Part shown: positions 1 to 11,269 of the stretch, one piece after another
Layout: the number at the start of each line of letters is the position of its first letter
Position numbering within the stretch: the stretch's first letter is position 1
NCBI GenBank assembly: GCA_030267565.1
Contig: BRXU01000012.1
Coordinates: forward strand, 1,982,501 to 2,046,500
Source: Pleodorina starrii
Taxonomy: Eukaryota > Chlorophyta > Chlorophyceae > Chlamydomonadales > Volvocaceae
DNA length: 64,000 bases
Reading direction: 5' to 3'
Made by a program: the position numbers and the translations under genes
Notes under the pieces: generated by a model
Seen by the model: only the letters and a program-made list of their open reading frames with translations
Database searches by the model: none
What the model was told of the DNA's origin: nothing

Positions 1-1116
1 CAGGTCGCTGTGCGGGAGGACGCTCTGGAACGTGGGAGTCGTGGCGAGACGAGCGAGCCATCGGTCCGCAAGTAGCCTTCCTCTGTAGAGAGCTGCCATT
101 TTGTTCGAACAACGTTACAAGAGTATTTGGTGTGCACTATTTCAAAAGGCTGGCTACAGCTGTTATTACTCTTCACCTCAAATTTTCACCTATACGCTCT
201 GCCAGCTTCGAAAGCAACTGCAATTCACAATTCAGCTGAGCTAACCCAACCTTTGTCCAAGCAAGTCGATGTAAAAACTTACGGGACGGCTAAAGGCCTG
301 TTCCCTGGCGCCGGGAAACAGCTACACAACGTGCAACATCTAGTCGTTGTGGTACGCACCTAACCGACAACCACCATCAACGACGCTTAGTGCGTTTGGA
401 CGCTGAGAACACACCTACGGATGCTCTATTTCCCCGCCAGATAGATAGCCTTTCTGTGGGGAGACAGCCACGGTGCCACGCCATACCGCGCAACTGTCCC
501 ACTGAGGAAAAATTCTCAACAACAGCGTTCCTCGCCGCGCTCGCCGCGGAGATCGTCGTATCCGTCGTCTCCTGTCTCCTCACCCCTGCCCTTCTTGTAC
601 AACCCCGTCGCGCGCCGGCCCCTGCAACTGTGGATGGTCACGGATCGCCGTTCGGCCTCTTCAGGCCCTACACCGCTCTCAGCCCCTCCTCCGACTCATC
701 TGCGTGACTGTGATGCACTTCCTCCCCAAGCCCACTCACGTCCTTGCCCCCAACAAGCTCCGACCGTCCCCGTTCACCACTGGGGCTGAGCTGCACAGCC
801 GGAAAGACATTCCGTTCCCCCCTCCCCCCTGCTGCAGCCGCCAGCCTCCGCTCCTCCCCAAACTGCTGCATCCCAATCAACTTCTCCAAACCATCGGCCG
901 GTTCGGCCCCCTCGCCGCGTTTCCCCAACCACCGCTTCCCTATGCCCGCCCACCCTTCCCCCACCTCCTCACAAACACAACACACCCATACAATACAACA
1001 CAAAATACGCCCCAACGCCGCACCGGCCGCTTCCGCCCCTCAGCCTGTCACGTCAACTTGGCTACACCCCCGCCCCAGCCCCAGCCCCAGCCGCAGCCCC
1101 AGCCCCAGCCGGCTAG
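1..1116. other. 3' flank of the ACF1-like gene, no gene seen
   Basis: No recognisable protein is found on either strand. The segment lies downstream of the minus-strand ACF1-like stop codon and is probably its 3' UTR plus intergenic DNA. It is strongly C-rich on the plus strand from about 580 to 1110 and ends in a hexanucleotide CCCCAG/CCGCAG run at 1074-1110. Open frames here overlap on both strands and look like by-products of base composition. Confidence 0.5.
115..119 (-). terminator. possible TGTAA poly(A) signal of the ACF1-like gene
   Basis: TTACA on the plus strand reads TGTAA on the minus strand, the usual poly(A) signal of Chlamydomonas-type algae. It lies about 1 kb after the stop codon, a plausible 3' UTR length for the group. 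A pentamer alone is weak evidence. Confidence 0.3.
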
Positions 1117-4100
1117 CTAGTGCTTCTTAGGCTTCTTGGCCCACTTGAGCGTCAGGCCCAGCAGCCCCGCCGAGTGGAAGGCCAGTGTGGTGGCGCAGAA
1201 CGTCAGTCGCGGCGCCGTGGCGGCCTTGCCGGCCATGCCCACCCAGGCCGCCTGCTCCTTGCGGCTGCGCCACATGAAGTGGCGGCAAAAGCCGTTGCTG
1301 GAGCGGGACTTCTCCTCGTCGCGGGTCAGGTCGCGGTCCACCAGCTCGGGCGAGTCGTCGGGAACCGCCAGCGCCGCCTCGGACTGACGCCGCCGCATCT
1401 GCACAGAGGGGGGCGGAGAGGGCGGGAACGGCGGGAGGAGCGGTGTAAGCAGTCCAGGGGATCAGGGCAAGGGGTGACACGGCAAACCGGGTTGGTACCG
1501 TAGCACCGGGGTGGTAAATGAGACCGCAGCAGAGGGACGGAAGCGGCGACTATAGGGCGACCGGACGCAACGTTGGCAACGATGGGCGAAGGCAAGCAGG
1601 GCTGGGGCCCGGGTCAGGGAGTCTCAACAGGGCTCGCGGGGGAAGGGAGGTGTTGCAAAGGCGTGTGCGAACTCTTACGGTACGCCACATGGAAAAACGG
1701 TGGACGAGCTGCCTGCTGCCTGCAGCCGCCACTCACCCTGTCCTTTCGCCGCCGCTCGTCCTCTCCGTCCTCCTCCCCGTCCTGCGGCGCCTCGCTCAGC
1801 CCGCGCGCGTCATCGCCATCCTCCTCGCCCTCGGTGTCGCTGCTGCCGCCCTCACCGCCGCCGCCGCCGCCCGCGCCGCCGTCCTCCACCGCCCCCGGCG
1901 TCGCGCCCGGCTGACCCTCGCCACCGCCGCCCGCGCCTCCCGCCCCGCCTCCTCCCGCCGCCGCCGCCTTGGCCGCCGCTGCCGACACGCCGCCCGGCGC
2001 CGGCATGTTCTCCGTGAACCGCGGGTGCCCCTCCTGCCCACTGTGCGCGAAAAACCACTGCTGCAGCTGCACTAGCCGCCGGCTCAGCTGTACGTACACC
2101 TGCCGCAACTCCGGCGCCGGCCCCGCGCCCTCGCTGCCTCCACCGCCTTCGCCCTCGCCACCCCCTTCCGCCGCCGCCGCCTCCGGCGGCGGCGGCACCT
2201 CCCCCGCCGCCGCGTCCTCCGCCTCCCACTCCGCGTCCGGCTCCCCGCCCTCCGCCACGGCAATGAACCGCTCCCGCCACTCCCGCCACCCGCGCGCCGG
2301 CCCCGGCACGTCCTCCGCCTCCGCCGCCGTCGTAAGCGCCGCTATGCACTCCACCAGCTGCCGCATGCTGGCGCCGCGGTAGGGCCCCGACAGAAGTGTG
2401 CCGCCGCCCAGCTCGTCCCCGTCCAGTCCGTAGCCCTCCATCGCGTCCGCCGCCTCCTCACGCGCGCTGTCGGCCGCCGCCTTCGCCTCGCCGGTCGCCA
2501 GCAGGCCCCGCACCTTTGCCATGGAGGCCAGGATGGCGGGCTGGGCGCGCTCCAGGGCCTTACGCAGCTCGCTCTCACGGATGCCCTAAAGAAGTAAAGA
2601 TGGGTTTGCGGCCGCAGGGGAGGGATGTGTGTGTGTGCGTGTGTGACAGAGCGGCCGTGACCGTGCCCATGTCATGTGTCAGGGAGGAAAGGGGGTTTGA
2701 AGAGTGAATTTGCAAGGATGAAGGAATGGGGGGGGTGGCAGGAGAGGATCCGTCAGAGAGCGCGAGCAGAGGACCGGGAGGCAGCGACCCAGCCACCCAC
2801 CCACCCAGCCACCCACCCGTGTGTCCAGGCTGTACATGAGCGCCTCCAGCTGTTCGGGTGTAGCAATGGCGCTCCACACCCCCTCGCAGTGCTCCACCAG
2901 CAACAGAGACTTGAGACCCGCCAGACCCCACCAGTAGCGCCGGTGGTGCCGGTCGGTGCCCAGGGGGGCGCGACGGATGTTGCAGCGGTCCAGCTCGCGC
3001 TCCAGAGCCTCCTGGCGGCTGGGGAGGGGGAAAGGGGAAGCGGGGCGGGAGGTGGGAGGTGGGGGAAGGGGGGCCGAGGAGCGGGATCGGATGGGATGGG
3101 GCGACGGAGCCGGAGCAGGCCACAGAGGCGACGCAGTCGGGGAGGGCAGGGGACCAGGGGGGGCAGGGGGGGCTCGCTCGCGTTCAATGACCAACAACAC
3201 AAGCAGGTCTGGGATGCTGGCCCGCCCACCCGTCATCCCATCCCGCCCGCACGCGGGCGACCCGCCAACGCTTCCGTGGCCTGCCCACCGCACAGCATCA
3301 CCGCCCCCCTCCCCTCCCCTCCCCAGCTCAGCCCCCTGTCCCCCCTCCCCGGGTCCCTGCCCTGCCGCCCCTCCACCGGGAGGGCGCACTCACGCGACCA
3401 GCGCCTCCTCCGCCTCCCGCTTCTCCCGCGCCACCCGCTGCTCCACCGGCTCCAGGTGCCTCCGCCGCATGTCCCGCTCCTTGTTGCGCCGCTTCTGGTC
3501 CGCGTGCCACTGCGCCCGGGACCGCTCGATGCGCTGCTTGGCGGCCTGCAGGGAGGGCAGGGAGGGCAGGGGAGGGGAGGGGGGTTTGAAAAGAGTGAAT
3601 TTGCAACAGTGAAACAAGAAGCCCTGCGGACGTTGAAGTCAGAAGGTCGACTGGGGGAGGGGAGGGCGGGCCCCACCGGCCACCCGGGCAGGCAGGCGGC
3701 AGGAGGTGGAGGCGGTGAACGATAAAAAATTGGTGGGCCGCACGGCGGCACGGAGGGATGAGGCAGCGGTGCGTGTTTGTGCACAAAGCGCAATAAGGGC
3801 TAGAAGGGCTTGGCGCGTCTTGAACGTCGGGTATCGGGTGGGAGGCGGGTAGTGTAACAGCTAAGAGGCAGGCGCGATGTGAGCGGCGGGCGCTGCTGTT
3901 CATGAGCAGAAGCCCAGATAGGTTCCAAGGAGGCGGCTGACCCAAGCAAACCTCCCTCCGAGTCTCCCGACCAGTCACCAGACCAAGGCTCCCCTGCCCC
4001 AAGTCTCTCACCCACGCTTCCCTCCTTTCCTCCCTTACCCCCCCCCCACACACACACCTGCAGCCGGGTTCTGAAGCTGGCCACCGCCCTCCGATCCGTC

Positions 4101-7100
4101 GGGTCGCCTGTGAAGTGCCGCAGCTCCTCAGGCACCTCCCAACTCGGCTCCTGAGGCTCCTCCTCATCCTCCAAATCGCCTTCCTCGCCGCCGGGGCCCC
4201 CGGCGGCGGCCGCCGCGGCCACGTGGGCCGCCGCCGCCGCGGCAGCGGCGCCCGACAGCTTGATGCGCTTGCCGCCGGCGCCGCCGTGGGCCGCTGGCGC
4301 GGCTGCGGCGGGCAGCGCCCCGGGTGCCGCGCCAGTGGCTGCCGCTGCGCGGGCCGCGGCTGCCTCATCCGGCTATCGATCAGCACACACACATATACAC
4401 ACACATGTAAGGGACGAGCGATCACGGAGGGCACGGAGGGCGGCATCAGCGCCAGCACCAGCAGAGCACGAAAAAAGGCGGGTGGAGGCTACCCTTTCAC
4501 GGGTCATTATCGGTGATTTCTGTCCCCCAACCTCGGCCATTCCTCCCTCCCTCCCCGCCCAGGCCCCCCGCCCGTATGGCACACCTCCCACTCCGGAGCC
4601 CCGACCCCGCCCGCTCTCACCCCGTCCCCCCGCTTGCGCTTCTTGGCCTCCTTCTCCGCCCCCGCCAGCTCCCGCAGCTTCTTGCGGTCCTCGGCAATGT
4701 CCGCACGCAGACCCGCGGCCACACTGGTGCTGTAGTCCTGAGAGAGGGAAGGGAAGGGAGGGGAAGGGAGGGAAGGGAGTTTGAAGAGTGAATTTGCAAG
4801 ATGGAGGAAAGGGAGGGGAGGCGCGTAGAGTGGAGTGGCATGAGGAGGGCGGGGTTGCGGGACTGTGTGTTGAAGGGGGGATGCGGGGATAGAGCCGGGT
4901 TGGGGTCGTGATCAGGGGGCCAAGCGAACCAGCATCACCATCATCACAGCCTGTATTGTCGTCGTCGACACACGGCCCAAACGTCGGGCCAAGAGCCTGC
5001 CGTACCCTCCGTTGTTGAGGGCCGCCGCCCCTCGCCCCTGCACCACACCGCACCGGGCCTAGCTGTGCCGTGCAGCGGGGGCTGACGTACTCCTCAGCCC
5101 CCCACGCCCCTCATCCTATTGGTGTCACACTCCACCCGCCCTGCTCTCTCAACACCTCCCCCTAAAACCCTAAAACCCTTCCCCTCCCTCCCCCTGCCTT
5201 CCCCTCCCCGCTCCCTCCCCCTCCTCCGCGCCCTCTCACCAGCCTCCTCTGCATCCAGTTCCTCATCCGCTCCATCTCCATCAGGTCCTCACACAGCAGC
5301 AGCAACAGGGAGATGTGCTCACCACCCTCCAACGACTCGGCGTCGTCGCGGCCCAGACGGCCGAGCGCGGCCACGGCGGCGGCGCTCAGCGGCTCGCGGT
5401 TGGCGGCGCCTGGGGGGTTGCGAGACGTGTGTCGTGTGGTGTGGTGGGGGTGGGGCACGAAGAAGCGGGTGTAATGCGATGAAGAAGCGGGTTTGGATCG
5501 CGGGGTCACGGCGCGGTGCGCCGTGGTGAGCGTATGCGAGGTATCCGGTACCCGCATGCTTGCTTGGTAGTGTAATGCTTGGTAGTGCAAGGACCGCTTC
5601 CCGGCACTTCACCACAGCAAACTAGGCCCCACTACGGCCCTAAAACCACCCCTAGCTCCCCTGACAGTGCACCCCTCACCGACCTCGCTCCCGCCCGGCA
5701 AAGCCCACCCTCTCGCGGCCCCCAGCAGCCTGTCAGCTCACCTCAACTCAAGACTTGTCACACTCGCCCCTCCCACCCACCCACCCCACCCACCCACCAC
5801 ACCCACCCTCCCGCCCACCCATCCACCCTCCCGCCCACTCACCCTCCCACCCACCCACCCACCCACCCACACACACACCACCCACCCGGCCCGGCCCCAC
5901 CTGCCCGCACGATGGCGTATCTCCGCAGCACCTCCGCCCACGTGCCCTCCTCCAGCACCTCCAGCCACCGCCGCTCCCACCGCGTCATGGCGCTCGCCTC
6001 CCACACGTCCATCAGCAGGTTCCTCAGCAGCTGCACGTACAGATCCGCCAGCAGCGTCGGATCCCCCACACGGTCCACCACAATGGCGCCCTCCTCGCCA
6101 TTAGCACCGCCGCCACCGCCGCCGGCCTCGGCGGCGGCGGCAGCCGCCGCCGCGGCAGCGGCGGCGGCGGCTGCCGCCGCCGCCGCCACGGCGGCGGCGC
6201 CGCTGGTCTTCTTGCTCTTCTTGTCCTTGCGCGGCGGCGGGATGGCGCCGGAGGCGATGGCGGAGGCCTCCGCCGCCGCGGCGGCGGCGGCCTCGGCGGC
6301 GGCGGCAGCCGCCGCCGCCGCCTCCTCCGCGTACTCCTTGCTGGCGATGATCTGCTCCGCCGCCGCAATGACCGACAGCGGGTTGCGGCCGCCCAGCAGC
6401 AGCGTGTCCACGTGCGCGTATCGCACCACCCGCAGCCCCAGCTCCCCGCCCAGCTGGAACAGCAGGTCGGCCAGGTAGAGCGATTCGGCCAGGCGGCGGC
6501 CCGCCTCGTCCTGGTAGGGCTCCGTGAGGAATACGTCGGAGGCGGGCGGCGCCTCGCCTGCGCCGGGGCGGGGCAGGACGGGGTAGGGCAGGGGAGGGGA
6601 GGGTAGGGAGGTGTGTGCACAGAGGGACAGAGGACGTGTTCACACACGCACAGACACAAGGGGGACGCAACGCGGTGCAACATCGCCCAGGGTCCGCCTC
6701 CGCCTGCCATCCCACCCATGCCTTGCCTCAGGTACAACCCCCCGCATGCCCTGCCGCCCGTCCCCCCTCCTCCACTCCCCCCGGCGCCATCCAACCCACC
6801 CGAGCCCACTACGCCTCCCCTTGTCCCCCCCGCGCGCCCCTTATCCGCCTCCAGCCTCGCCTCGCCCTCGCCCTGCCGCGCCTCTCCTCACCCCTCTCCG
6901 CCGCCCTGGCCGCCGCCTCCGCTATCAGCTCGCTGTCATCCACGGGGAAGCGCCGCACACCCCCCGCCACCTCCAGCCGCCGCCGCTCCTTCTCCTCGGC
7001 GTCCGCGGCACGGGCCCGCTGCCGCTCCGCCCGCGCGTCGCCGCCCGACTGCTGCTGCTGCCGAAGGCGCTCCCTGCAGCAGGAGGGGGAGGAGGGAGAG

Positions 7101-10100
7101 GGGTCAGGGAGCGATATGCTCCTTTAGGAAGAAGGGGAGGAGGGAAGCGGGCCGGCGCGATGGGGTGGAGGAGTGGGAGCTGGTGGTGCCTCCAGACCGA
7201 AAACCCCTCCCCTCCGCGGCTCCCATTTCCCCCCCATCCCACCCCATCGCATGGCACACCCAAAACCCTAAACCTCCCCCCCCACACACATGCGCGCCCC
7301 CACCCCTCCACGCCCATCCCCACTTCCGCCCACCCCTCCCCATACACGCACACACATGAGCAGCGCCTTCTCCGCCTCCTCCGCCGCCCGCGCCGCCGCC
7401 TCCAGCGCCCTCTGCGCCCGCTCCGCCTCCCCCATCACCGCCGCCAGCTGCCGCTGCTCCGCCTCCACCGCGCGCGCTGCCGCCGCCACCACCTCTGGCT
7501 GCAGCGCGGCAATGTGCGGGTGCGCCGCCAGCAGCCGCTGCTGCGCCGCCTCCGCCTCCGCGCAGCGCCCCCTCGCGGTGGCCACCATGTTGGCCGTCAT
7601 CTCCACACCCGTGCGGCAGGCCGCCAGGTTGCCCTGCAGGGGGAGGAAAGCGGAAGAGGAGGAGGACGCGGGATTAGGGCGTCAAAGAGAGCAGTGGGAC
7701 CATCTGCATCCATCTGGTCGCAGCAACCAGATCGGGGGGAGGGAATAGGGGTCTGGCGCGGTGTGATCTGGGGGAGCGAGATGCACATCCCGCGTCCATT
7801 CTTCACGCACCCGCCTCCCCACCCCACCCCCCATTTCGGCCCGTTCGCCGTCGTCGTCTCCGTCCCTCCCCTGTGGTATCATCTTCACAATCCCCTTACC
7901 TGCCCGCCCGCCCCCGCCCCCACCTGCGTTTGCTGCATGTGCATCTCCAGCCGCTGCATCATCACGCCGTACACGTCCTCCGCACCGGGCCCTCCACCAC
8001 TGCCACCACCCGCAGCAGCGACCGCACCCGCAATACCCGCCCCGCCCGGGCCTGCCCCCGCCCCCGCCGCCGCCACCGCCACGGGCACCAGCGCCAAGTG
8101 CTGCTCCCCCTCTCCGCCCTCCATCGCCTCCAGCTCCTTCCGGGTGGGCTTCTTGCCGCGACCGCCACCCTCGGGCTTCTCCTTCACCTGGGGGGGGGGG
8201 GAAGGCAAACGCAGCCGGCGGGCAGGGCCAGCGCAGGGCGAGAGCCAGGGTGACAATCCAGCGAGGCTGGTAGCAGCCCCAGGAGGGGTGGGGGCCGGTC
8301 CAGGGCTGGCGTGGTGGCGGAGGCAAGGCAAGGCAGTGCGCCGCCCCCAGGCCGTGCGTGGAGTGCAGCACGCATGCTGGATGGATGGATCGATGGATGG
8401 ATAGGAGGCGCACGCGGCTCAAATCATGCTGCGCCGCGTCAGCGCCCTCCGGCGCAATGAAACGGCCCGCCCTGCCTCCGCTGGGGCGCCTGGCGGCGAG
8501 CGATACACGCGCAGGCGCCGCAGCTTGTATACGACTACGTGGCCACCTCATCGGCCTTCGTGCCGTGCCGAGTCCGCATGCCGAGCCGGCAACGCCCTCT
8601 TTACCCCCTCCTTCCCCCCCCCCCAACACACACTCACCTCCTCCATCCACTCATCGCGGTCCGGGTAGAGCGAGGCGAGGACGTAGGTGTTGCGGCTGAC
8701 CCTCAGGAACGCCGGGTCCGTGTGCATCACCTGGCGAGAGACACGTCACGAGGAGGAGGAGGAGGCAGAGGAGGAAAGGCAAGGGCGTCATGGCACTGGC
8801 CAGGATAACCCACCACCCCACCGCCATCCCCACATCCTGGACTCACCCCCCGGCGGCCAAACCCTTCCAAAACCCACAGGCCTGGTTTTTTGTTCCTTTA
8901 CTCTCACCCCGCCTCCGTCCCTCCCCTGCAACATCTTCATTATCATTACTACCCCTGCCCCGCCTGACCCCGCCTCCCGCCCCTCGCTCGCTCGCTTACG
9001 TGGTACAGGTTGCGCTTGCCCCCCGGCGGCCAGTCCGTCTTGATGCCCTGCTCCATACTCATATTGATGACCTGCTCAACGCTCAGGCCGTCGTACGGAC
9101 AGTACGACTTGAGGACCTGCAGCGCCGCGTGCTTGGTGGTGCCGGGCTTGGCGCGCTCCTCCTCCTCCTTTTAGTGCGGGCGGGGGAAGGGGGAAGGGGC
9201 GGGGGCATTCATCGAATGGGGCAGGGCGGGGGCGGGGTAAATTGGGACTGCTCGAACAGGCATGGCAGGGGCAGGGGGGAAAGCACGGCGCGTGGCATGC
9301 GCGGACTCCGCCGGCGGCGGCCAGCGGGAGAGCTCGCCGGAGACCAACACCCCTCATCGCGACCCCTGGGGCACTGCAGGCGGCGATTGTGGCAGTGGAC
9401 GGCCCCTCGATCGACCCACCTCCAGCGACTTGGCGGCTGCTTTCTTCTTCTTGGCGCGCGCCGGTCCCCCCGCCTTGCCGCTGGGCGGGCTGTCATCCAG
9501 CATCGCCGCCACCATGGCGTCCATGCCGCGCAGGGCGGCCTGGCGGCGGCCCTCCACGGGCGAGCCGGCGCGGCCTGTGCGGGCAGGGGGGGAGGGGTCA
9601 GGGAGTTGGCCCGCGAGTTGGCCAGCCTTGTTGGCCGTTTGGCCTACGTTCAACAGGTCCCAGCCCGCTTGCTGCCCGTGTGCTGCCCGCTACCCGAATA
9701 ACTGTCCGGTACAGCGCAACGCGAGCGACGTCGGAGGTTCCAGCCGCGCATGGCGTCGCGTAGTGAGGAGGGGAGGGGGCGGGAGGAAGGGCGGTGCGAC
9801 CCCCCGGTGGCCTTCTACTGTTACTTTCCCGTTCACGGGCTTCGGCCTATACGTGAAGAACCCCCCTAAGAAGCCGTGGAGCGCTAGCGACAATGGGGCA
9901 GGTGAAGGTCAAACGGCCCCGCCTTGACAGCCCGGTCGTCCGGGCAGGACCAGCGGACTCGGCGGCGTTGGTTTTTGGCTCTGGGCCTCGCGCGCACAGC
10001 CGTCACCCCCCATCGGCCAGCCCCCCTGACAACCCCCGTTCCGCCAAGCTCGCGCGATACTACACGGTTTGGGGCACACAAAGCCAGCAGCTTCGGGGCC

Positions 10101-11048
10101 GCCGTCACCCCCACGTGCGCCAGGGGCTGCCTCCTGCTGTAAACCCCGGCGTCCCGGCCCTGACGGCTAGGGTTTGTGGCATGGTACGTGTTAAGTGGCA
10201 GGACCGCTGATGGGCGGGTGCCCTTCCGTTCACGCGATTCCGGACAAAGGGACAGGGCAACGTACCTCGGCCTCTCCTCCCCGCCACCGCCTGCTGCTGC
10301 CCCATCTCTGGTTCCTCCTCCTCGGGTACCGCTTCTTCGGGCATGTCAGCCCCGAGACCGTACTTTGCGCACAGCGCCGGCTTCACGGACCAGTACCGGC
10401 CAGTCCATGTGGCGGCCTGCAAACGAGGCGGTCCATTGCACGGGGTCATGCGATCACCCTTCGAGACCAGGCACGTGGTCCTTACGGGTAAGGACCCGTT
10501 ACGCTTGACTGCACGTGCATCCAACAAAGCGCACCTCGTGTAGCCAGAGCTTTATGACCGGTTTCGCAAGTGGCGCTTGCTTGCCGGGCTTTCCGGTCGT
10601 GGTGTCGATACCGCCCGGCGCAACGAATTTATAGGATTTTGATACATCTGCCAAGTGCGTGACGAGCTCCTCCAGGCGAAGGGTGCTGTGGTGAACCACC
10701 CCGCAGAATGGTCCCTCAAGCTCGGCGGGAACTGCGCGGCGATCAGCACTTGCCTCAAAGGCGGCTGGAAATGCTAAAGTGTTGCAACGGGAGCAACTTA
10801 CACTGCTGAAGCAGCTGGTTCGCCTCCTGCTCAGAAAGCAATGCCTGCTCGAAAGTGAGCCCGCCCCGACCGGTAACCGAGCACGTCCACTTCGCCGCCC
10901 TGTAATGTGCAAGCTGTTCCAAGTACGCATCGTAATCTGTGAAAATCTCCCCGGTCAAACGGACAACAAAGACGTTTTCTGTATCCGGTATCCCATCGGG
11001 AACGCTCGGGGCGGGCGGAACATAAGGTTTCCGCCCTAAGAGCGGCAT
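1117..11048 (-). CDS. ACF1/WSTF-like chromatin-remodeling subunit with WAC, HARE-HTH, DDT and WHIM domains
   Basis: Likely accessory subunit of an ISWI-type nucleosome remodeler; 17 exons, 1517 aa. Exons: 11048-10802, 10764-10535, 10458-10266, 9574-9420, 9167-9000, 8730-8638, 8187-7924, 7633-7356, 7073-6892, 6557-5901, 5409-5240, 4737-4621, 4372-4058, 3545-3394, 3018-2817, 2585-1737, 1398-1117; all phases agree. Residues 1-120 form a WAC domain opening MPLLGRKPY, the family's usual start, so I chose this ATG although the frame stays open upstream. Residues 280-362 (KHAALQVL, GLSVEQVI, FLRVSRNTYVL) match HARE-HTH. Residues 450-600 look coiled-coil. Residues 610-880 match DDT/WHIM1 (LYVQLLRNLLMD, TWAEVLRRYAI), split by a poly-Ala insert. 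Residues 1080-1180 match WHIM2/WSD (PLGTDRHHRRYWW, GIRESELRKAL). No PHD finger or bromodomain was seen. The exon 2/3 junction is the least certain. Confidence 0.85.
1511..1550 (+). repeat. dispersed repeat family B, copy 1
   Basis: Short form of the repeat centred on ACCGCAGC-AGAGGGACGG, also found at 24315, 42031, 42766, 55287, 57159, 57573, 59480 (reversed) and 59881. It lies inside the last intron of the ACF1-like gene, antisense to it. Confidence 0.5.
2695..2715 (+). repeat. dispersed intronic repeat family A, copy 1
   Basis: Carries GTTTGAAGAGTGAATTTGCA. The same string recurs at 3584 (with a 2-base insertion), 4779 and 55236. This copy lies in intron 15 of the ACF1-like gene, antisense to transcription. 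Confidence 0.7.
3584..3628 (+). repeat. dispersed intronic repeat family A, copy 2 (long form)
   Basis: Family A core followed by GAAACAAGAAGCCCTGC, an extension shared with the copy at 55236 in a different gene. It lies in intron 13 of the ACF1-like gene, about 40 bases from the 3' splice site. Confidence 0.7.
4779..4799 (+). repeat. dispersed intronic repeat family A, copy 3
   Basis: Core string of family A in intron 11 of the ACF1-like gene, about 40 bases from the 3' splice site at 4738, antisense to transcription. Confidence 0.7.
5160..5178. repeat. interstitial telomere-type repeat
   Basis: CCCTAAAACCCTAAAACCC is two CCCTAAAA units plus a partial one, the complement of TTTTAGGG, the Chlamydomonas telomere repeat. 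It lies in intron 11 of the ACF1-like gene. Single units also occur near 5638 and, shorter, near 7263. Confidence 0.6.
5761..5890. repeat. (CCCACC/CCCA)n simple-sequence tract
   Basis: A run of CCCA, CCCACC and CACA units fills the start of intron 10 of the ACF1-like gene. In the transcript it reads as repeated GGGT beginning right after the 5' splice site at 5900, so the pre-mRNA could form G-quadruplexes there. Confidence 0.7.
8379..8404. repeat. (GGAT)n microsatellite
   Basis: About six GGAT/CGAT units in the long intron 6 of the ACF1-like gene. Confidence 0.6.
9829..9870 (+). repeat. dispersed repeat family C, copy 1
   Basis: Contains CGTTCACGGGCTTCGGCCTA followed by TACGTGAAGAACCCCCC. 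Close relatives lie at 42966, 47634 and 52706 in other genes or between genes. This copy is inside intron 3 of the ACF1-like gene. Confidence 0.6.
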
Positions 11049-11264
11049 CTTTAACACTATGTGTAAACCCCGGCGAGAGAAGCAATGTGTTTGCGGTCGG
11101 CTCAAGCTATGAGGGGGACCCGGGTCGCGGCCGGTGCCGTACAGCTGTGCCGGAGCAGCCTCAGGGTGAAGACCGCCGGGATTTCTTCCAAGCCGCCTAG
11201 AATCTAGGGACTTCAAATCCGAAGACAATGCTTCAGAAAGCAAGGATGCCATCCTGATACGGTT

Positions 11265-11269
11265 TTACA
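11265..11269 (-). terminator. possible TGTAA poly(A) signal of eIF3g
   Basis: TTACA on the plus strand, about 870 bases after the eIF3g stop codon and about 220 bases before the start codon of the downstream ACF1-like gene. It is the only such pentamer I found in that interval. Confidence 0.35.

Noticed and set aside
5579..6478. 299-codon plus-strand frame rich in Ala/Pro/Ser
   Set aside because: It is the complement of exon 10 of the ACF1-like gene and of the C-rich intron; composition is only the mirror of that gene and no domain is present.
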